A stretch of DNA of 64,000 nt from Acidimicrobiaceae bacterium (GCA_009842325.1 VYFQ01000016.1:142505-206504), one strand, 5' to 3'. Counted from the first letter of the stretch, positions 32,154 to 40,515 are shown. Made by a program: numbers and translations. Notes: generated by a model not told the origin, from the sequence alone.

Positions 32154-33617
32154 ATGACCATCGACATCCCCAACCCGACCGAGCACAACCAGTGGTACCC
32201 GTTCGCCAACCGGCCCCTGCCCCCCGAGGTGGAGGGCCGCACCGTCAACCCGGCCGTCATCCCGGTGTTCGACGCGGTGCGGCTGCCGCCGAGCGCCCGG
32301 TTCGTGGTGGTCGGGGCAGGCGTGCACGGACTGTCGAGCGCCTACCACCTGGCCATGTACCTGGAGCGCACCGGCAAGGGCTCGGGCTCCGACGTCGTTC
32401 TCATCGACAAGCAGGGGCCGGGCGCGGGCGCCACCGGGTTGGCCTGCGGCTGCATCCGCAACCTGTACATGACCGGCCCGCTGCACGCCATCCTGCGGGC
32501 CAGCGTGGAGGTGTGGGAGTCAGATCCCGTGAACTTCGGCTTCCAGCAGGTCGGCTACGTGTCGGTGGGCGAGTCGAACCAGACCGACGACTACCTCAAG
32601 CTCCAGGCGTCGCAGGCGGCCAGCGGCTACCCGTCCGACGTGTACACCGGCACCGAGGCGCACGCCTTCCTCACCAACCTGTGGCCCGACTTCAAGACCG
32701 AGAACTGCGACGTGGTGCTGCACGAGCACCGCTCCGGGTATGCGGGCACCCACATGGCGGTGTGGGGGCTCGACCAGAAGTGCCGCCAGTGGGGCGTGCA
32801 GCGGGTGTACGGAGCCACCGTCACCGGCTACACCCTCGACGCCTCGGGCTCGGTCACCGCGGTCGAGACCGACCAGGGCTCCATCTCCTGCGAGCAGGTG
32901 GTGGTGGGCGCGGGGGCGTGGACGCCCGAGCACTGGGAGTGGCTGGGCGGCCCGTCGCACCTCGACGTGGTCTACCCCGACGGCCATGTCGCCGAGCAGA
33001 TGGACATGTGGACCTACTGGCGCCTGCTGGAGGGCGAGGTGATGCTGCCCGAGGGCGTCGACTTCCGCACCGCCCAGCACCGCGACTCGCCGGTGCTGCA
33101 CGTGGAGTTGATGAACACGCCCGTGTACTCCGAGGACGGCCGGTTCCTCAAGGACCACTTCTACTCCTATGTCCGCTACGCCGCGGAGCGGGTCGGTGCG
33201 CCCGGCCTGCAGGGCGGGACGATCCCGGTGAAGATCGGGCCGAGGGCGGCGGTGGAGCCGTACGGCCACCTGAACGACCAGTACCAGGCTGAGGAGTGGT
33301 TTGCCGACTACTACTGCGCGACGCTGGGCATGCTCTTCAAGCGCCTGGAGAACCTGCGGCCGTTCTTCAAGGAGCGCCGCAACGGCGGGATCGGGGCGTT
33401 CACTCCCGACAACGTGCCCGTGTTCGACTACCTGGGCGACAACGCCTGGGTGATTGCCGACTCCAACCACGGGTTCAAGATGATCGGCGTGGGCAAGCTG
33501 ACCGCCCAGATGATGGTGCACGGCGACAAGCCCGACGAGCTCAAGCCGTTCACCCTCGACCGCTACCGCACCGGCGCCACCTTCGGCGACCGCAACTCCA
33601 ACTGCCCCTGGGTCTAG
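32154..33617 (+). CDS. FAD-dependent oxidoreductase (DAO family)
   Basis: 487 residues. The Rossmann motif FVVVGAGVHGLSSAYHL begins at residue ~45, after an N-terminal extension, and the C-terminal FAD contact VIADSNHGFKMIGVGK is typical of D-amino-acid-oxidase / sarcosine-oxidase-beta proteins. Substrate is probably an N-alkyl or amino acid. A strong ribosome site AAGGAG lies 5 bases before the ATG, and the gene is 22 bases after hutI, so it is the last gene of the hut operon. It has no standard place in histidine breakdown. Confidence 0.88.
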   Translation: MTIDIPNPTEHNQWYPFANRPLPPEVEGRTVNPAVIPVFDAVRLPPSARFVVVGAGVHGLSSAYHLAMYLERTGKGSGSDVVLIDKQGPGAGATGLACGCIRNLYMTGPLHAILRASVEVWESDPVNFGFQQVGYVSVGESNQTDDYLKLQASQAASGYPSDVYTGTEAHAFLTNLWPDFKTENCDVVLHEHRSGYAGTHMAVWGLDQKCRQWGVQRVYGATVTGYTLDASGSVTAVETDQGSISCEQVVVGAGAWTPEHWEWLGGPSHLDVVYPDGHVAEQMDMWTYWRLLEGEVMLPEGVDFRTAQHRDSPVLHVELMNTPVYSEDGRFLKDHFYSYVRYAAERVGAPGLQGGTIPVKIGPRAAVEPYGHLNDQYQAEEWFADYYCATLGMLFKRLENLRPFFKERRNGGIGAFTPDNVPVFDYLGDNAWVIADSNHGFKMIGVGKLTAQMMVHGDKPDELKPFTLDRYRTGATFGDRNSNCPWV

Positions 33618-33633
33618 CTCGCCCGCGCCATCA

Positions 33634-33688
33634 AGAAATCTCGGGTTGGTTTTGTGTATCTACTCCCCAAGATCACACCGAGATTTCT
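33634..33688. terminator. Inverted repeat between convergent genes
   Basis: AGAAATCTCGG (33634-33644) pairs perfectly with CCGAGATTTCT (33678-33688) across a 33-base loop. It lies between the ends of the FAD oxidoreductase and the convergent MBL gene, so a two-way terminator is likely. It shares the long-arm, large-loop form of the repeats at 20865 and 29414, but not their sequence. Confidence 0.55.
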
Positions 33689-33696
33689 GGGGCCGG

Positions 33697-34416
33697 TCAG
33701 GCGAAGGCGGCCAGCCACTGCTCGCGGCTGGCAGGCCGGAACACGTAGTTGCGCTCGCGGGTGATGCCCATCGTGGCCGACGACTCCACCGAGTAGCGGT
33801 GCCCGGGGTAGAGCACCGCTTCGTCGGGCACCCGGGCCAGCCGGGTGGTGAGGCTCTCGTACATCTGGGCCGGGTCGGATCCCGGTAGGTCCATGCGGCC
33901 GCAGCCCTCGAGGAAGAGGGTGTCGCCGGCCACCAAGCGCCCGTCCACCAGGAAGCACTGGCTGCCGGGGGTGTGCCCCGGCGTGGCTATGAGCTCAATG
34001 GCTATGGCCCCCACCATCACCACGTCGCCGGAGGCGTGGCTGACCAGGCAATCGTCGTCCACGCCGGTCACCTTCTTGACGAGATCGGCCTCCTCGGCCT
34101 GCACATGGATCGGCACCGACACCCGCTCCAGCAGCCGGGTGATGCCCTCGATGCTGAAGCCCATCATCTCGCCCCCCACGTGGTCGGGGTGGTAGTGGGT
34201 GGCCAGCACGCCGGTGCAGGTCATGCCGTCGGCCTCCAGCAGGTCGATGAGCCCGTAGGTGTCGTAGGCCGGGTCGACGAGCACGGCCTGGCCGGTGGCG
34301 CGGTCGCCGATGGCGTAGACGAAGTTCACCATCTGGCGGGCCACCCCGTCGTCGGTTGCGAAGTCGCGTCCCGACAGCAGCTGGCGGAAGTAGAGCCGGT
34401 CGTCCACGCCCGTCAC
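33697..34416 (-). CDS. MBL-fold metallo-hydrolase (glyoxalase II / persulfide dioxygenase-like)
   Basis: 239 residues. Metal motif LATHYHPDHVGG (HxHxDH), further ligands in ATPGHTPGSQCFL, GDTLFLEGCGRMDLPGSD and LYPGHRYS. The GCGRxDLPGSD stretch resembles persulfide dioxygenases and hydroxyacylglutathione hydrolases. The exact thiol-ester or persulfide substrate cannot be named. The start is a GTG at 34416; a second in-frame GTG three codons later is possible. Divergent from pheA. Confidence 0.88.
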   Translation of the reverse strand: MTGVDDRLYFRQLLSGRDFATDDGVARQMVNFVYAIGDRATGQAVLVDPAYDTYGLIDLLEADGMTCTGVLATHYHPDHVGGEMMGFSIEGITRLLERVSVPIHVQAEEADLVKKVTGVDDDCLVSHASGDVVMVGAIAIELIATPGHTPGSQCFLVDGRLVAGDTLFLEGCGRMDLPGSDPAQMYESLTTRLARVPDEAVLYPGHRYSVESSATMGITRERNYVFRPASREQWLAAFA

Positions 34417-34472
34417 CCTAACAAGGGACTCAAATGGCGCTGATCGGTTCGTCGGGCCGTACCCTGCGGTAG

Positions 34473-35417
34473 ATGGGGCAGCTCGGCGAGTCGCGCAATC
34501 TGACGGTCGGTTACCTGGGTCCGCCGGGGACGTTCACCGAGCAGGCCATCTATTCCCAGCCCGACCTGGCCGCCATGAACCACCGCCCCATCAACTCGAT
34601 CATCGACGTGCTGAAGGCGGTCAGCAGCGGAGAGGTCGACTTGGGCCTGGTGGCCATCGAGAACATGATCGAAGGGTCGGTGACGGCCACCCTCGACGCG
34701 CTGGCCTTCGACACCGACCTGTTCATCCAGCGCGAGGTCATCATCGACGTCAACCTCAACCTGCTGGGTCCTCCAGGCATGGCGCTGGAGTCGGTGGAGC
34801 GGGTCCGGTCCTATCCGGTAGCCCACGCCCAGTGCCGCGAGTACCTGGCCACCCATCTCCCCGGCGCGGTGTTCGAGGCGGCCAACTCGACCGCCGACGC
34901 GGCCCGCAGCCTGGCCGAGGCAGGTGACCGCACCGCCGCGGCCATCGCGCCGCTGCGCTCGGCGGAGGTGTACGGGCTCGACGTGCTCGCCGCCGACATC
35001 GCCGACCATGCCGACAACCAGACCCGCTTCGTGCTCGTCGCCAAGGACTTCATCGCCGCGCCGACCGGCCACGACAAGACGAGCATGGTCGTCTACCAGC
35101 GCTCCGACGTACCGGGCTCGCTCATCGGCATCCTCCAGGAGTTCGCGGCCCGGGCCATCAACCTGACCAGCCTCCAGAGCCGGCCCACCAAGGCCAGCCT
35201 GGGCCAGTACTGTTTTCTGCTGGACTGTGAGGGCCACATCGCCAACGAGGTGGTGGCCGACGCGCTGCGCAACCTCAACATGAAGACCTCTCGGGTGAAG
35301 TTCCTCGGCTCCTACCCGTCGGCCTCGGCCGACCATCACGACCACGTGATGAACCAGGTGGAGGTGCGCAAGGCGGCCGCCTGGATCGACGACCTGAGGG
35401 GCCGCATCCTCCGCTGA
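34473..35417 (+). CDS. pheA: Prephenate dehydratase
   Basis: 314 residues. It converts prephenate to phenylpyruvate for phenylalanine. The catalytic domain shows YLGPPGTFTEQAI, LGLVAIENMIEGSV and the conserved Thr-Arg-Phe in DNQTRFVLVAK. A C-terminal ACT domain (PGSLIGILQEFAARAINLT, then QSRPTK) is the usual phenylalanine feedback site. There is no chorismate mutase domain. Confidence 0.96.
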   Translation: MGQLGESRNLTVGYLGPPGTFTEQAIYSQPDLAAMNHRPINSIIDVLKAVSSGEVDLGLVAIENMIEGSVTATLDALAFDTDLFIQREVIIDVNLNLLGPPGMALESVERVRSYPVAHAQCREYLATHLPGAVFEAANSTADAARSLAEAGDRTAAAIAPLRSAEVYGLDVLAADIADHADNQTRFVLVAKDFIAAPTGHDKTSMVVYQRSDVPGSLIGILQEFAARAINLTSLQSRPTKASLGQYCFLLDCEGHIANEVVADALRNLNMKTSRVKFLGSYPSASADHHDHVMNQVEVRKAAAWIDDLRGRILR

Positions 35418-35440
35418 GAGTCCCGCCTATCCTTGGCTGC

Positions 35441-35527
35441 GGAGGGATGGCAGAGCGGACGATTGCGACGGTCTTGAAAACCGTTGGGCCTTCACGGGTC
35501 CCGGGGGTTCGAATCCCCCTCCCTCCG
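35441..35527 (+). tRNA. tRNA-Ser(TGA)
   Basis: 87 nt with a long variable arm. Acceptor GGAGGGA pairs with TCCCTCC, discriminator G. Anticodon stem ACGGT/ACCGT encloses loop CTTGAAA, giving anticodon TGA. The T-arm is GGTTCGAATCC. Confidence 0.95.
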
Positions 35528-35592
35528 CGTGCAGCATCCGGCTGGGCCGGTCGGGCCTAGCCTGCCAACACGATCACTTGGAGGAGCCACCC

Positions 35593-36891
35593 ATGATCCG
35601 CATCCGCATGCTGGCCGCTCTAGCAGCCATGGCTCTCGTCGCCGCGGCCTGCGGCTCCGATGACGGCGGGGAGGCAGCCGCGCCGGCAGCCGCTCCGACG
35701 ACCGCGGCCCCCACCACCGAGGCGCCTGCCACCACGGCCGCGCCGCCTACTACCACGGCCGCGCCCGCAACAACCACCGCTGCACCGACCACGACTGCGG
35801 CCCCCACAACCACTGCAGCCCCGACCACGACCGCCGCGCCCACCACAACTGCGGCCCCCACGACCACCGTCGCACCCACTACGACCACCACCACTGTCCC
35901 CACCACGATCTCGTTTCCGGAATCTGAGTGGGTGGCGATCCATGGTGGCGAGGACTGTGTCTGCGCCGACGGCAGCCCGTACTACTACTGGGTCCGGGAG
36001 GCCGACCCCACCAAGGTCGTCTTCTACCTCGAGGGCGGAGGGGCCTGCTTCACGGGAGCAAGTTGCTCGTTCACGAACGGCAATTATGACCCCGATGTCG
36101 ATCCGAACGATCCTGCGGAGAATCCTGCCAATGCCGGGGGAATCTTCGACTTCGACAACCCGCTCAACCCGCTGCGGGACTACTCGTTCGTGGGGGCTCC
36201 CTACTGCACCGGCGATGTGCACCTGGGCAACCGGACCAACGACTACGGCGGCGGCCTGTTCGTGCACCACAACGGCTTCGTCAACGCCAACACCGCCCTG
36301 GCCGAGGCCGTGAAGCGATTCGGCGACGCCACCGAGGTGGTGGTGGCGGGTACGAGCGCCGGGTCGGCCTCGGCGGCGCTGTACGGGGGTCTGGCCGCGG
36401 ACGCCTTCGGTGAAGCGGCCATCACCGTGGTGGCCGACGCGTCGGGCGCCTACCCCAGTGTTCCGGGCATCAACTCCTTTATCGGCGGCCTGTGGGGCAC
36501 AACCAGCGTCGTGCCCGACTGGCCGGTCAACGAGGGAATGACCGCCGAGGAGTGGGGGCTGCCCGAACTGTTCATCCAGGCTGGGCTGCACGCGCCCCGC
36601 ATTCGCTTCGCCCGCTTCGACAACGCCTTCGACAGCACCCAGGAGTTCTTCGCCGGTCTAGCCGGCTTCGACGCCAGCCGGATCGACCAGCTGATGGCGC
36701 TCAACGAGGCCAACATCGAGGCCGCCGGCGTCAACCAGGCCAGCTACACGGCACCCGGGACCGACCACGGCATCCTGCCGCTGGACCGCATGTACACCCT
36801 GGAGGTGGAGGGAGTGTCGTTCCTCGACTGGCTGACAGCACTGGTGGCAGGCGAGGAGGTCGAAGACGTGACCTGCGTGGACTGCTCATAG
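35593..36891 (+). CDS. Secreted lipoprotein, pectinacetylesterase (PAE)-like hydrolase, copy 1
   Basis: 432 residues. A signal peptide ends at LVAAAC (lipid Cys20), followed by an Ala/Pro/Thr linker of TTAAP repeats, then a catalytic domain. VVFYLEGGGACF is the PAE oxyanion-type motif, VVVAGTSAGSASA holds the nucleophile Ser, and a His in TDHGIL probably completes the triad. Acid may come from VADASGAYPS. PAE-like proteins are serine esterases; pectin itself is unlikely as substrate here. GGAGGA lies 7 bases before the chosen ATG. Nine conserved cysteines suggest disulfides. Confidence 0.85.
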   Translation: MIRIRMLAALAAMALVAAACGSDDGGEAAAPAAAPTTAAPTTEAPATTAAPPTTTAAPATTTAAPTTTAAPTTTAAPTTTAAPTTTAAPTTTVAPTTTTTTVPTTISFPESEWVAIHGGEDCVCADGSPYYYWVREADPTKVVFYLEGGGACFTGASCSFTNGNYDPDVDPNDPAENPANAGGIFDFDNPLNPLRDYSFVGAPYCTGDVHLGNRTNDYGGGLFVHHNGFVNANTALAEAVKRFGDATEVVVAGTSAGSASAALYGGLAADAFGEAAITVVADASGAYPSVPGINSFIGGLWGTTSVVPDWPVNEGMTAEEWGLPELFIQAGLHAPRIRFARFDNAFDSTQEFFAGLAGFDASRIDQLMALNEANIEAAGVNQASYTAPGTDHGILPLDRMYTLEVEGVSFLDWLTALVAGEEVEDVTCVDCS

Positions 36892-36914
36892 CTGCTGGCT
36901 GTGGCGGAGGCGCC

Positions 36915-38141
36915 ATGACCCGCAGACGCTTGTTGGCCGCCCTGACCGTCGTCGCTGTGCTGGCCACAGCCTGCGGCGGGGACGACGGGGACGCCGACCG
37001 TGACGATGCGGCCGCACCAACCACGGCGCCGATAACCACCGCGGCCGCGCCGGCCACCACCTCGCCACCTACCACGGCAACCCCCACCACCGATGCACCA
37101 CCCACAACAGCCGCACCGACGACGGCATCCGCCACCACCGCACCACCGACAACGGAGGCACCGGAACCGGTGCCGGAGTGGGAGATAGTGCCCGGCACGG
37201 AGGACTGTGTCTGCGCCGACGGCAGCGACTACATCTTCTGGGTGCGGGAGGCCGACCCCGCCAAGGTCGTGTTCTACCTGGAGGGCGGCGGCGCGTGCTG
37301 GAGTGCCGAGAGCTGCTCGTTCACCGACGGCACCTACGACCCGGATGTCGATCCCAACGACCCCCGGGAGGACCCCAACAACTTCGGCGGGATCTTCAAC
37401 TTCGACAACCCGCTCAACCCGTTGCGCGACCACTCGTTCGTGTTCGTGCCCTACTGCAGCGGCGACGGTCACCTGGGCAACGCCGTAACCGACTACGGCG
37501 ACGGGATGGTGGTGCGCCACAACGGCTTCGTCAACGCCAACACGGCTTTGGCCGAGGCGGTGGACCGTTTCGGCGGGGCCACCGAGGTCGTGGTCGCCGG
37601 GACCAGCGCCGGCTCGGCCGCGGCGCCGCTGTACGGCGGGCTGGCCGCCGACGCCTTCGGTGATGCCAGCATCGCGGTGCTGGCCGACGCGTCGGGTGCC
37701 TACCCCAGCGTGCCGGGCATCAACGCCGCCTTCAATGCGCTGTACGGGGCCGACACGGTCCTCCCCGACTGGCCGGTCAACGAGGGGCTGACGGCCGAGG
37801 ACTGGGGCCCGCAGGCACTGTTCATCCAGGCCGGTCTCCACGCTCCCCGCATCCGCTTCGGCCGCTACGACAACGCCTTCGACAGCACCCAGGAGTTCTA
37901 CGCCGCACTGGTCGGCTACGACGCCAGCCGCATCGACGAGCTGATGGCGCTCAACGAGGCCAACATCGAGGCCGCCGGTGTCAACCAGGCCAGCTACACC
38001 GCGCCCGGGCAGCGCCACGGGATCCTCTACTCCGACAGCATGTACTACCTGGAGGTGGAGGGAGTGGCCTTCCTCGACTGGCTCACCCGGTTCCTGCAAG
38101 GCGAAGAGGTCGACGACGTGACCTGCGTCGACTGCTCATAG
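36915..38141 (+). CDS. Secreted lipoprotein, pectinacetylesterase (PAE)-like hydrolase, copy 2
   Basis: 408 residues. Tandem paralog of the preceding gene, 23 bases downstream. It has the same lipobox (LATAC), Thr/Ala/Pro linker and motifs FYLEGGGACW, VVVAGTSAGSAAA and RHGILYS, and both end VTCVDCS. The two catalytic domains share most residues, while linkers and signal peptides differ, so this is a gene duplication with the catalytic part conserved. GGAGG lies 4 bases before the ATG. Confidence 0.85.
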   Translation: MTRRRLLAALTVVAVLATACGGDDGDADRDDAAAPTTAPITTAAAPATTSPPTTATPTTDAPPTTAAPTTASATTAPPTTEAPEPVPEWEIVPGTEDCVCADGSDYIFWVREADPAKVVFYLEGGGACWSAESCSFTDGTYDPDVDPNDPREDPNNFGGIFNFDNPLNPLRDHSFVFVPYCSGDGHLGNAVTDYGDGMVVRHNGFVNANTALAEAVDRFGGATEVVVAGTSAGSAAAPLYGGLAADAFGDASIAVLADASGAYPSVPGINAAFNALYGADTVLPDWPVNEGLTAEDWGPQALFIQAGLHAPRIRFGRYDNAFDSTQEFYAALVGYDASRIDELMALNEANIEAAGVNQASYTAPGQRHGILYSDSMYYLEVEGVAFLDWLTRFLQGEEVDDVTCVDCS

Positions 38142-38169
38142 CCGGCACGCCGGTACGCTCAGAGCTTCC

Positions 38170-38258
38170 GGAGACGTGGCCGAGTCTGGTTGAAGGCGCT
38201 TCCCTGCTAAGGAAGTAACGATGCAAGTCGTTCGTGGGTTCGAATCCCACCGTCTCCG
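38170..38258 (+). tRNA. tRNA-Ser(GCT)
   Basis: 89 nt with a long variable arm. Acceptor GGAGACG pairs with CGTCTCC, discriminator G. Anticodon stem CTTCC/GGAAG encloses loop CTGCTAA, giving anticodon GCT. It marks the left edge of the less GC-rich accessory region that follows. Confidence 0.95.
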
Positions 38259-38353
38259 CTAGCTAGGGGATCTCATCCATTTGAGACCAATTTTGTTAGC
38301 CATCTATCTCTGCCGCTCAACGTTTGTCGTTACCCGGACGGTTCACCCCTTCG

Positions 38354-39355
38354 TCAGAGGATCACTTTGTCGAAGAGTTTGCGGAGTTCTACGCCGAGTC
38401 GGCGTTGTGTTGTCTCGAAGCACCCTTTGGTGGCACGCCTATCGGACGCGATGTAGCGGGTTTCGATGGTGCGTCGTTGCCCAGCGCTGGTGACGACCAA
38501 CGCGATGGGTGAGCCGCCCGCTGTGGTCCGGTACTCGACGGTGTGCCCGTTGACCGAGTGCCGGACCCAGTTCCTCGGATGCGTCCGCGTTCGTGAGAGG
38601 AGACGTGCCATCTCATCGGCGCTCGACGGGCGGAGTTCAGGGTTCGGGTTGAGGGCGCTCTGGACCACTTGAGCAATCGAGTCGTGAACGTGGGGAGCCG
38701 CCTCACGCAGGCGCGGTGGTCCCTTGCGCATGAGGACTAGCAGGTCGTCCACGGTGCTGGCATCAAAGGGCCAGCATCCGGTCAGCAGCCGCCAGAGGGT
38801 CACACCCGCCGAGAACAGGTCGGATCTCGCGGTTAGGCGGCCCCCGTATCCCTCCGGGGCGCGGCACCTCTGGTTGCCGGCTGGCGCGGCTGTGCCCTCG
38901 GCGTCGAGGTTCGCGGCGCTTCCGAAGTCGCCGAGAAGCGCGTGGTCTTGCGAGTCTAAGAAGATGTTCCCGGGCGTTATGTCGCGATGGAGGATGTTCC
39001 TCCGATGACACAGGCCGAGCCCGACTAGAGCCTGGCGAACCCACCGGACCGCGAGCTCAGGCGCGACACCAACCCCTTCCGTCATCTGATCTTCAGCGGA
39101 TCCCATGGGCGCGATGTCTGTGGCGATGAACGGCACATCCTCGTAGATGCCTGCGTTGAACACCTTCAAGATGTGGGGGCTCTCCAGGGCGGTCAGCGCG
39201 TGCGCCTCGCGTACTACGAGCATCTCCTCGGTGTCGCTGAGGAGCTTGAGCGCGAGGTGTCGGCCGATCTTGTCATCCCGGACCCGGTACACCGCGCTGC
39301 TGCCACGGGTGCTGAGTTCACCGAGGATCTCGTAGCGATCGGCCCAATACCTCAC
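38354..39355 (-). CDS. Serine/threonine protein kinase, island gene
   Basis: 333 residues from the GTG at 39355. Kinase domain: Gly loop STRGSSAVYRV, Lys in HLALKLLSD, catalytic HRDITPGNIFL, DFG in ALLGDFGSA, APE in CRAPEGYGG. About 80 C-terminal residues (from NWVRHSVNGHTVEYRTTA) form an unrecognised domain. No membrane helix or PASTA repeat is present, so it is cytosolic. The open frame continues to 39673 but would lie antisense to the neighbouring gene; the GTG start places a sharp palindrome just upstream. Accessory location and neighbours suggest a role in a mobile or defence module (inference). Confidence 0.82.
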   Translation of the reverse strand: MRYWADRYEILGELSTRGSSAVYRVRDDKIGRHLALKLLSDTEEMLVVREAHALTALESPHILKVFNAGIYEDVPFIATDIAPMGSAEDQMTEGVGVAPELAVRWVRQALVGLGLCHRRNILHRDITPGNIFLDSQDHALLGDFGSAANLDAEGTAAPAGNQRCRAPEGYGGRLTARSDLFSAGVTLWRLLTGCWPFDASTVDDLLVLMRKGPPRLREAAPHVHDSIAQVVQSALNPNPELRPSSADEMARLLSRTRTHPRNWVRHSVNGHTVEYRTTAGGSPIALVVTSAGQRRTIETRYIASDRRATKGCFETTQRRLGVELRKLFDKVIL

Positions 39356-39361
39356 GGTCCA

Positions 39362-39376
39362 CAAGATACGATCTTG
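39362..39376. promoter_or_regulatory. Palindrome between kinase and divergent gene
   Basis: CAAGAT-ACG-ATCTTG is a perfect 6-bp inverted repeat. It lies 7 bases upstream of the kinase GTG and 3 bases upstream of the divergent ATG at 39380. Such placement suits an operator that shuts both genes. Confidence 0.5.
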
Positions 39377-39379
39377 CGA

Positions 39380-39841
39380 ATGCCAGCCTTGGGATTCAGT
39401 TGCAGCGTAAGGGACAGGCGCATCGTGGTACGCGGTGTTCTGCTGCGTGACGGCACGGCCGAAGAGGTGTTTCATTTCGCGGCCGCGCGCGGGGAGGACT
39501 TGGCGTTGCAGATGCGATCGTTGGGCAACGCTCTCGACACGCGCCTCAAGGATCTGGAGGTAGAGAGTGTTGTAGTACGAACTGCGGATCACTACGCAGC
39601 TCGCTCGCTCGCAGAGTATGTGGCCATTCGATTGCGCGGCGAGGGAGTCCTCCTCTCGACTGCACGAGCCCACGTCGACAGAGTCGTCTGCTTGACAGGC
39701 AGGGCCATCGGCGAAAGATGCGGCACATCGAAGCCGAAGATCGATGCGCGCGCCGCTGAGCTGCTATCGGAGAAGCAGAAAGAGGCGACCGCGGCTGCGC
39801 TAGCTGCCGAGCGACTGAGGTCCGACGCCTCCCACCTCTAG
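39380..39841 (+). CDS. Hypothetical protein, possible RNase H/RuvC-like fold
   Basis: 153 residues, not recognised with certainty. It starts with a beta-strand pair (PALGFSCSVRDRRIVVRGVL), then helix ALQMRSLGNALDTRLKDL, strand VESVVVRTAD, helix and strand EGVLLSTARAHVDRVVCL, and a helical tail (KIDARAAELLSEKQKEATAA). The order recalls RNase H/RuvC-like proteins, but the acidic catalytic residues are not evident. Divergent from the kinase. Its end overlaps the convergent gene at 39800 by 42 bases. Confidence 0.6.
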   Translation: MPALGFSCSVRDRRIVVRGVLLRDGTAEEVFHFAAARGEDLALQMRSLGNALDTRLKDLEVESVVVRTADHYAARSLAEYVAIRLRGEGVLLSTARAHVDRVVCLTGRAIGERCGTSKPKIDARAAELLSEKQKEATAAALAAERLRSDASHL

Positions 39842-40228
39842 GACAGCGCCAGGGCGCGACGACGGGTTCACATCGACGAACACGGCAGGAACCACGTCGA
39901 CATGGAGAAGCTCTTGTTGGGCTCTAGCGAAGGTGGCGCCCGTTACGCGCACGAGTTCGAACAACAAGGCCCGTGACGGCTCTTGCCCACTCGGGAGGTT
40001 CAGCTCGCGAACTACTCGATCCGCTGCGGGGCTCGCCCCCACGATCCAGTCGCAACCCGCCTGTTCCGCTGTCTTCTTGACCGCATGCTGAACACTTGCC
40101 AACTCCGTGGGATCGCTGAGCACGGTTTCGCAGATCGCTCTTGACAGTGTCGACGCCTCTAGCAGCCACGACGCCTGCCCTACGTCGATCGAGCGTGCCT
40201 CCGCGATGAGCTTCCCAAGTTCGGCCAT
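39800..40228 (-). CDS. Hypothetical protein, 142 residues
   Basis: Not recognised. An N-terminal helical part (GKLIAEARSIDVGQASWLLE) is followed by alternating strands and helices: CDWIVGASPAADRVVREL and VDVVPAVFVDVNPSSRPG. The second pair loosely recalls phosphoribosyltransferase folds, but no PRPP loop can be assigned. The ATG lies 2 bases from a 25-bp palindrome that would cover its ribosome site. Convergent overlap with 39380-39841. Confidence 0.6.
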   Translation of the reverse strand: MAELGKLIAEARSIDVGQASWLLEASTLSRAICETVLSDPTELASVQHAVKKTAEQAGCDWIVGASPAADRVVRELNLPSGQEPSRALLFELVRVTGATFARAQQELLHVDVVPAVFVDVNPSSRPGAVLEVGGVGPQSLGS

Positions 40229-40230
40229 TG

Positions 40231-40255
40231 CTACGAAATCTACAAGATTTCGTAG
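40231..40255. promoter_or_regulatory. 25-bp palindromic operator candidate
   Basis: CTACGAAATC-TACAA-GATTTCGTAG: perfect 10-bp arms around a 5-base centre, in an AT-rich gap between the minus-strand gene starting at 40228 and the plus-strand AbrB-type gene at 40285. Strong candidate binding site for that AbrB-type protein. Confidence 0.65.
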
Positions 40256-40284
40256 ACAGGATGGGCCATGGGTAGCCTGAGGGG

Positions 40285-40515
40285 GTGCAGCCGCGCGGAC
40301 CCTTCAAGATCGGAGCCAACCGTCAGATAACGCTCCCAGCTGAACTGATGAGACGGGTTCACCTGGCTCCGCACGATTCCGTATATGTGGCCATGGCGGA
40401 CGATCCCGAGGGCACGCTCATGGTGATCCCAGTTGAGAGATTGGTTAGTTGGATCGACGCTGGCCGACGCCGTGAAGTGGCTCCCGCCGCACTCCAGGAC
40501 GACGAAGGCACCTAG
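40285..40515 (+). CDS. AbrB/SpoVT-type swapped-hairpin DNA-binding protein
   Basis: 76 residues. FKIGANRQITLPAELMRRV followed by LAPHDSVYVAMAD and LMVIPVERLVSW matches the AbrB/MazE swapped-hairpin fold, used by antitoxins and transition regulators. The start is a GTG with GAGGGG directly next to it, so initiation may be leaderless or the start may be slightly off. No adjacent MazF/VapC-type toxin is seen. It may repress the divergent gene and itself through the 40231-40255 palindrome. The 180-base gap after it (40516-40698) holds nothing recognised. Confidence 0.75.
   Translation: MQPRGPFKIGANRQITLPAELMRRVHLAPHDSVYVAMADDPEGTLMVIPVERLVSWIDAGRRREVAPAALQDDEGT

Noticed and set aside
35700-35905. 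Repetitive ACC/GCC-rich stretch that looks like a repeat array
   Set aside because: It is the coding sequence of the Thr/Ala/Pro linker in a lipoprotein, not a CRISPR array: no spacers, units of 3-12 bases.
38281-38512. Small open frames between tRNA-Ser and the kinase gene
   Set aside because: No ribosome site or motif, and most of their length is antisense to the kinase 3' end.
39356-39673. N-terminal extension of the island kinase
   Set aside because: It would be antisense to the 153-residue gene, adds no kinase feature, and the palindrome placement supports the GTG start at 39355.
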